Part shown: positions 6,085 through 9,187 of the stretch, piece after piece
How the letters are laid out: each line of letters starts with the position of its first letter
Numbering within the stretch: position 1 is the first letter of the stretch
From: JBBRHH01 sp038222915
GTDB taxonomy: Bacteria; Planctomycetota; Phycisphaerae; Tepidisphaerales; Tepidisphaeraceae
DNA: 9,187 nucleotides
Direction: 5' to 3'
NCBI GenBank assembly: GCA_038222915.1
Contig: JBBRHH010000223.1
Span: 1 to 9,187 of the forward strand
Notes under the pieces: model-generated
Told to the model about the DNA's origin: nothing
Seen by the model: the letters and a program-made list of their open reading frames with translations, nothing else
The model's database searches: none
Position numbers and translations under genes: made by a program

Positions 6085-6240
6085 TTTCACATGCCTACGA
6101 GGTTAGCTGTCGGGCTAGGGCCTGAAAGTGCCCCGGGATTTGACTAGAAATCCCTTAGCCCCGTGCCTGCTGGTGGAAAAAAACATCCAGCAGACTTTGG
6201 GTTCCCCGTGTCAGGCCAACCGGCCCGACTTCGGCGGTCA
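6085..6240 (-). promoter_or_regulatory. c-di-AMP riboswitch (ydaO-yuaA type)
   Basis: Read on the - strand from 6240. ACCGCCGAA (6238-6230) is the conserved 5' motif. A hairpin follows, GTCGGGCC pairing with GGCCTGAC (6229-6222 with 6217-6210, GGTT loop). Then come GGGGAACCCA (6207-6198), a 7-bp hairpin CTGCTGG/CCAGCAG (6193-6187 with 6173-6167), the helix GGGCTA/TAGCCC (6161-6156 with 6117-6112) enclosing a 7-bp hairpin GGGATTT/AAATCCC (6154-6148 with 6141-6135), and the hallmark CCCGACAGCTAACCTCG (6114-6098) closed by TAGGC. Sequence order, spacing and helices agree with the ydaO riboswitch as I remember it, including CAGCTAAC. In Bacillus this RNA senses cyclic di-AMP and turns off genes for potassium uptake and cell-wall processes when the ligand is high. 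Here it lies ahead of a KimA-like transporter. The outer closing helix (GCC/GGC) looks short. Confidence 0.92.
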
Positions 6241-6249
6241 CAGGAAATA

Positions 6250-6279
6250 AGCGTAATCGTCTCCCAGCCGGCCTGTCAA
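6250..6279 (-). promoter_or_regulatory. Promoter of the riboswitch-transporter A unit
   Basis: On the - strand a perfect TTGACA (6279-6274) is followed after 18 bp by TACGCT (6255-6250), which keeps the three most conserved -10 bases. Transcription would begin near 6243, a few bases before the first conserved riboswitch nucleotide. That fit supports the call. It lies in the gap after the stop of transporter B, so A has its own promoter. Confidence 0.55.
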
Positions 6280-6333
6280 CGAACAGGAATATGACGAATG
6301 GGTGACGTGCATAAAGCCATCGCTCAAGAGGCC

Positions 6334-8241
6334 TTAGGCTCCAACGCCGGCGGGAATCGGCTCAAGAATTGAGAGCACCTCCACCGGAATTTCCGGCGGA
6401 AGCACCGTTTCCAGGTTCTTCTGGAAGCTTCCCTTGATCAGATGGTGGATCGCGCCGCGACGGCTGGTTCCGATTAGCACCACCTCGACCGCGTTCATCG
6501 CCGCCGTCTCGGCGATCAACTCGACGCTTTGCGTCCCGGTGTCATACATCGGGATGATCGGGACACCCAGTTCGTGCCCTATGCTCAGAAATTCGCGAAA
6601 GAGACTCTGTGCCGCAAGATCCGTATCAAGCGTCAATTGCATCTCAGCTTTCACCTTGTACGACAACGCCACCTCGCGGACGAAACACACCACCAGCGCC
6701 GCGTTTCGTCCCTTCGCCAGTTGCAACGCCGGACGCGCCATCTGCGCCGACCCGGCCGTTGCCAGGAGGAGCTTCGGCTTCGCGAATGCCTCCGGCGGCA
6801 ACTGTTCCATAATGGCCTGACGCAGGAGACTCGGCTTGGGTCGTTTCTTTGCGGTGTACCGCGTGATCTGCCGCAATGTCAAACCAATCGCCAGCACCAC
6901 GGTGACAAAGATCAGCGCCGGCAACTTCGTAAACGCGAGGGTGATTTCGATGGCCGCGAGCAGAACGCCCAGCAATAACATTGGGACCTTGCGGCTCATG
7001 CGGCGCAAGCGGGGATGAAATGCGCAGAGCGTCACGTTGATCGCAACAGCGCCGACAACGCCGATCGCATACAGCGATGCCAGCGTTCCGATGTCATGCG
7101 CGAAACACAAGACCAGGGCCGGCACGCCGGCGGCAAGAAGAGCGCCCACCCATGGCGCGCCGAAACTATTGAGCTTCTGTAAAACGGCCGGCAATTCACC
7201 ATCGCGCGACATCACGTACGTGATGCTCATCAGGCCGTTGACGGCCGTATTCGTCGCCGACAAGAGGAGCACGCCGCCAATAATTCGCACCGGCCATTCA
7301 CCCCACGGCCCAACGAAGTGCCGCGCCAGCTCGGCCATCATGTCTTCCTTGTGACCCTCGCGCGACAGCGGAAAGATCGACACCATGATCAGCGCCAACA
7401 GCAGGTTGAAGAACGCCACTTCGGCAGCCACGACCCAGATGCTCTTGCTCGCCGTCTTGTAGACCGGCTTCTTCATGACGCCAGTCAGATTTGCAATCGC
7501 CTCCACGCCTGAAAGCGCCAGCACGATCGCGACAAACGCCTCCCACATTTTCATAGGATGATGGGCCGGCCTACCGATGTGTTGACCCAGATGGCGCCAA
7601 TCGACTTGCGGGATTGCGCAGATCACCACAAGAAGCGTGATGATCACCATCCCGACCGCCGCGAGCACGGCATAGCCGGCGGTGTGTTTGGGCCCAAGAA
7701 GATTCATTAGCCCAATCAGCCCGATTGCCACGATTGCCCAGGCACCTGGGCTTCGCCACGACAACAGCGGCTCGCGCGTGGTCGCGCCCTCCTTTTCCAG
7801 GATGATCTCTTCGCCCGCGTCCTGAACCTTCTCGACCTGCGCATGCTGTTGCGCGCCAAGTCCAAAATAGTGAAACGCATCCAGGGCGCTCAAGCTTGCA
7901 GTGACGGTGTAATCCGCAAAAAGAAGAAGCGCCCCCACCACCCCGAGCAGCCGGCTGCGATGTTTTGCGGCCGTATAGACACCCCCGCCATCCGGATAAA
8001 TTCGACAGATCTGCGAATAAGCCCACCCGACTGCCAGGATCAACAGACTCATCCCGCCGACGAGATAGAGGCTGCTCCGCCCCGCCACGGCAAACGCAAT
8101 GCCGAGCACGTAAAGACGGCTAGTCCCCCAATCCCCGAACAAAAAGCCCGAGGACTGAAACCAATTAAGGGTCCGCGGCCGCTCACTGGAAAGTAGCGCC
8201 AGCGCAGCGGGTTTGCCGCCTCCGTTGTCTGCAGTTTCCAT
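6334..8241 (-). CDS. Transporter B: KUP/KimA-like potassium importer with USP domain
   Basis: A 635-residue paralogue of transporter A. The first 128 residues align with A without a gap, sharing KPAALALLSSERPR, FGDWGTSRLY (35-44), YPDGGGVY (82-89) and DYTVTASLS (110-118). SGVE (244-247) and LYAIGV (Tyr391) complete the set of ion-site motifs seen in KimA-type importers. About 12 helices are predicted (33-52, 56-77, 98-118, 166-183, 190-210, 232-252, 266-291, 318-340, 364-382, 386-407, 419-436, 441-457). The loop between helices 3 and 4 is short, about 38 residues. Residues about 488-623 are a USP-like cytoplasmic domain whose loop GTSRRGAIHHLIKGS keeps the final Gly-Ser but has Arg594 where the second Gly is expected. 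The start ATG has only a poor ribosome site, but it matches the start of A. It lies 122 bp after ribBA on the same strand, with its own candidate promoter and no riboswitch. Potassium is inferred; another small substrate is possible. Confidence 0.85.
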   Translation of the reverse strand: METADNGGGKPAALALLSSERPRTLNWFQSSGFLFGDWGTSRLYVLGIAFAVAGRSSLYLVGGMSLLILAVGWAYSQICRIYPDGGGVYTAAKHRSRLLGVVGALLLFADYTVTASLSALDAFHYFGLGAQQHAQVEKVQDAGEEIILEKEGATTREPLLSWRSPGAWAIVAIGLIGLMNLLGPKHTAGYAVLAAVGMVIITLLVVICAIPQVDWRHLGQHIGRPAHHPMKMWEAFVAIVLALSGVEAIANLTGVMKKPVYKTASKSIWVVAAEVAFFNLLLALIMVSIFPLSREGHKEDMMAELARHFVGPWGEWPVRIIGGVLLLSATNTAVNGLMSITYVMSRDGELPAVLQKLNSFGAPWVGALLAAGVPALVLCFAHDIGTLASLYAIGVVGAVAINVTLCAFHPRLRRMSRKVPMLLLGVLLAAIEITLAFTKLPALIFVTVVLAIGLTLRQITRYTAKKRPKPSLLRQAIMEQLPPEAFAKPKLLLATAGSAQMARPALQLAKGRNAALVVCFVREVALSYKVKAEMQLTLDTDLAAQSLFREFLSIGHELGVPIIPMYDTGTQSVELIAETAAMNAVEVVLIGTSRRGAIHHLIKGSFQKNLETVLPPEIPVEVLSILEPIPAGVGA

Positions 8242-8309
8242 AAAGGTACTACGCCATCCAAATGGGCCATGTAAAAAGCGCGGTGTTCAGGGCAGGCCCG
8301 ATAAGTCAA

Positions 8310-8338
8310 ACAGTACGAGACCACCCCTAGCCCGTCAA
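8310..8338 (-). promoter_or_regulatory. Candidate promoter of transporter B
   Basis: On the - strand TTGACG (8338-8333) and TACTGT (8315-8310) are 17 bp apart, in the ribBA-transporter B gap. Transcription would begin near 8303, giving a leader of about 60 nt. The boxes resemble those before the riboswitch (TTGACA, TACGCT). Co-transcription from ribBA cannot be excluded. Confidence 0.4.
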
Positions 8339-8346
8339 TCGGGGTG
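8322..8346. terminator. Hairpin downstream of ribBA (weak terminator candidate)
   Basis: CACCCC (8322-8327) pairs with GGGGTG (8341-8346) around a 13-base loop. An alternative stem, CCCG/CGGG (8331-8334 with 8340-8343), uses overlapping bases, so the two exclude each other. The palindrome GTCCTAAGGAC (8348-8358) lies next to it. No T-run follows on the - strand, so a simple intrinsic terminator is doubtful. The hairpin overlaps the -35 box of the candidate promoter for transporter B. Confidence 0.3.
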
Positions 8347-8363
8347 AGTCCTAAGGACAGCTA

Positions 8364-9187
8364 TCAGAGCTTATGCCCCATTTTCTCCCGCTTGGTATCA
8401 AGATACTTCTTATTGTGCTCGCCAGGCTCAACGCGTATCGGGACCTCTTCCATCACCGACAGCCCATAGCCCTCGATTCCGTAAATCTTCTTTGGGTTGT
8501 TCGTCATAATGCGAATCTTGCGCAGGCCCAGATCGCGCAGGATCTGGCTGCCGATTCCATAATCCCGCTTGTCGACCGGCAACCCGAGGCGCTGGTTGGC
8601 CTCGACTGTGTCCAGCCCCTGCTCCTGCAGCGCATACGCGTGCAGCTTGTTCGTCAATCCAATTCCCCTTCCCTCCTGCCGCAGATAAACCAGCACGCCC
8701 TTCCCGGCCTCCTCAATCATTTGCATCGCCTCATCCAACTGCGCCCCGCAATCACATTTGCCCGACCCAAACACATCGCCCGTCAGGCACTCACTGTGCA
8801 CCCGCACCAGCACCGGTTCTTCCTGCACGACCACCTGCCCCTTCTCGTCCAACTCTCCCACGCCGCCCTTGCACAGTGCCAAATGCGGCTGCGCATCCAC
8901 CACGCTCTCATAAGCGAACAGTTTGAATATGCCCCACCGCGTCGGCAGCGTCACGGCCTCGATCCGCTTCACAAACTGCTCGCGCTTCAATCGATAGCTG
9001 ATCAAATCCGCGATCGTGCACATCTTCAGATCGTGCTTGGCGCAGAACAGTTCCAGTTCCGCCCGCCGCATCGGCTCCCCATCCTCGAGCCTGAGCACTT
9101 CGCAAATTACCGCGGCCGGCTTCAATCCTGCCAGCCGCGCCAAATCTACGCTTCCCTCCGTCTGTCCCGCTCGCACCAGCACGCCCC
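8364..9187 (-). CDS. ribBA: RibBA, riboflavin biosynthesis (3' part, cut by window edge)
   Basis: The C-terminal part of a bifunctional enzyme. RibB (3,4-dihydroxy-2-butanone 4-phosphate synthase) uses ribulose 5-phosphate; RibA (GTP cyclohydrolase II) opens GTP in the other committed step of riboflavin synthesis. The frame is open to the window edge, so the start lies outside; a GTG at 9182 is internal (context GVLVRAG). Counting from that GTG, residues 1-63 are the end of RibB, ending TIADLISYR. The RibA domain fills about 72-272 with the zinc cysteines C-x10-C-x-C (132, 143, 145), YLRQEGRGIGL (166-176), DTVEANQRLG (191-200) and DYGIGSQILRDLG (207-219), all intact. In RibB the usual GHTEA motif reads GQTEG, so the conserved metal-binding His is Gln. 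It is a cytoplasmic housekeeping gene, possibly read together with transporter B. Confidence 0.95.
   Translation of the reverse strand, partial: GVLVRAGQTEGSVDLARLAGLKPAAVICEVLRLEDGEPMRRAELELFCAKHDLKMCTIADLISYRLKREQFVKRIEAVTLPTRWGIFKLFAYESVVDAQPHLALCKGGVGELDEKGQVVVQEEPVLVRVHSECLTGDVFGSGKCDCGAQLDEAMQMIEEAGKGVLVYLRQEGRGIGLTNKLHAYALQEQGLDTVEANQRLGLPVDKRDYGIGSQILRDLGLRKIRIMTNNPKKIYGIEGYGLSVMEEVPIRVEPGEHNKKYLDTKREKMGHKL

Noticed and set aside
8242..8363. A second c-di-AMP riboswitch before transporter B
   Set aside because: The gap is too short and lacks the CAGCTAAC core and GGGGAACCCA; only scattered similarity such as CTCGTA was seen.

Overview
The window is GC-rich DNA that looks like an ordinary bacterial chromosome. 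The gene families (an IS110-type transposase remnant, a Sel1-repeat secreted protein, a RibBA fusion and large APC-superfamily permeases carrying a USP domain) suggest Planctomycetes or a related phylum. That placement is an inference from general resemblance, not from a marker gene. The left third (about 1-2920) is read on the + strand. The rest (2979-9187) is a run of four genes, all on the - strand.

Left part. Positions 1-567 hold no convincing gene but carry four copies of a 32-bp tandem element. Next comes an exported Sel1-repeat protein (625-1980). A shortened fifth copy of the element follows it at 2044-2059, then a 12-bp perfect inverted repeat, then the broken 5' part of an IS110-family transposase. 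The IS remnant is accidentally in frame with a small intact gene (2636-2917) for a probable dimeric alpha/beta-barrel protein. A bidirectional hairpin terminator separates this gene from the convergent gene to its right.

Right part, in the direction of transcription (right to left): the 3' part of ribBA (riboflavin synthesis), transporter B (635 aa), transporter A (724 aa), and a DNA methyltransferase with a DPPY motif. A and B are tandem paralogues. Both have 12 membrane helices with the ion-site motifs of the KUP/KimA potassium importers, followed by a cytoplasmic USP-like domain. A has 77 extra residues in the loop between helices 3 and 4.

The main discovery is in the 398-bp gap between B and A. 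On the - strand, immediately after a TTGACA-N18-TACGCT promoter, lies a sequence with the conserved core and helices of the ydaO-type cyclic-di-AMP riboswitch. In Bacillus this RNA class controls kimA and other potassium genes, so the RNA and the protein motifs independently point to c-di-AMP-controlled potassium uptake. B has only a short leader with its own candidate promoter and no riboswitch. One paralogue therefore appears to be under second-messenger control and the other not.
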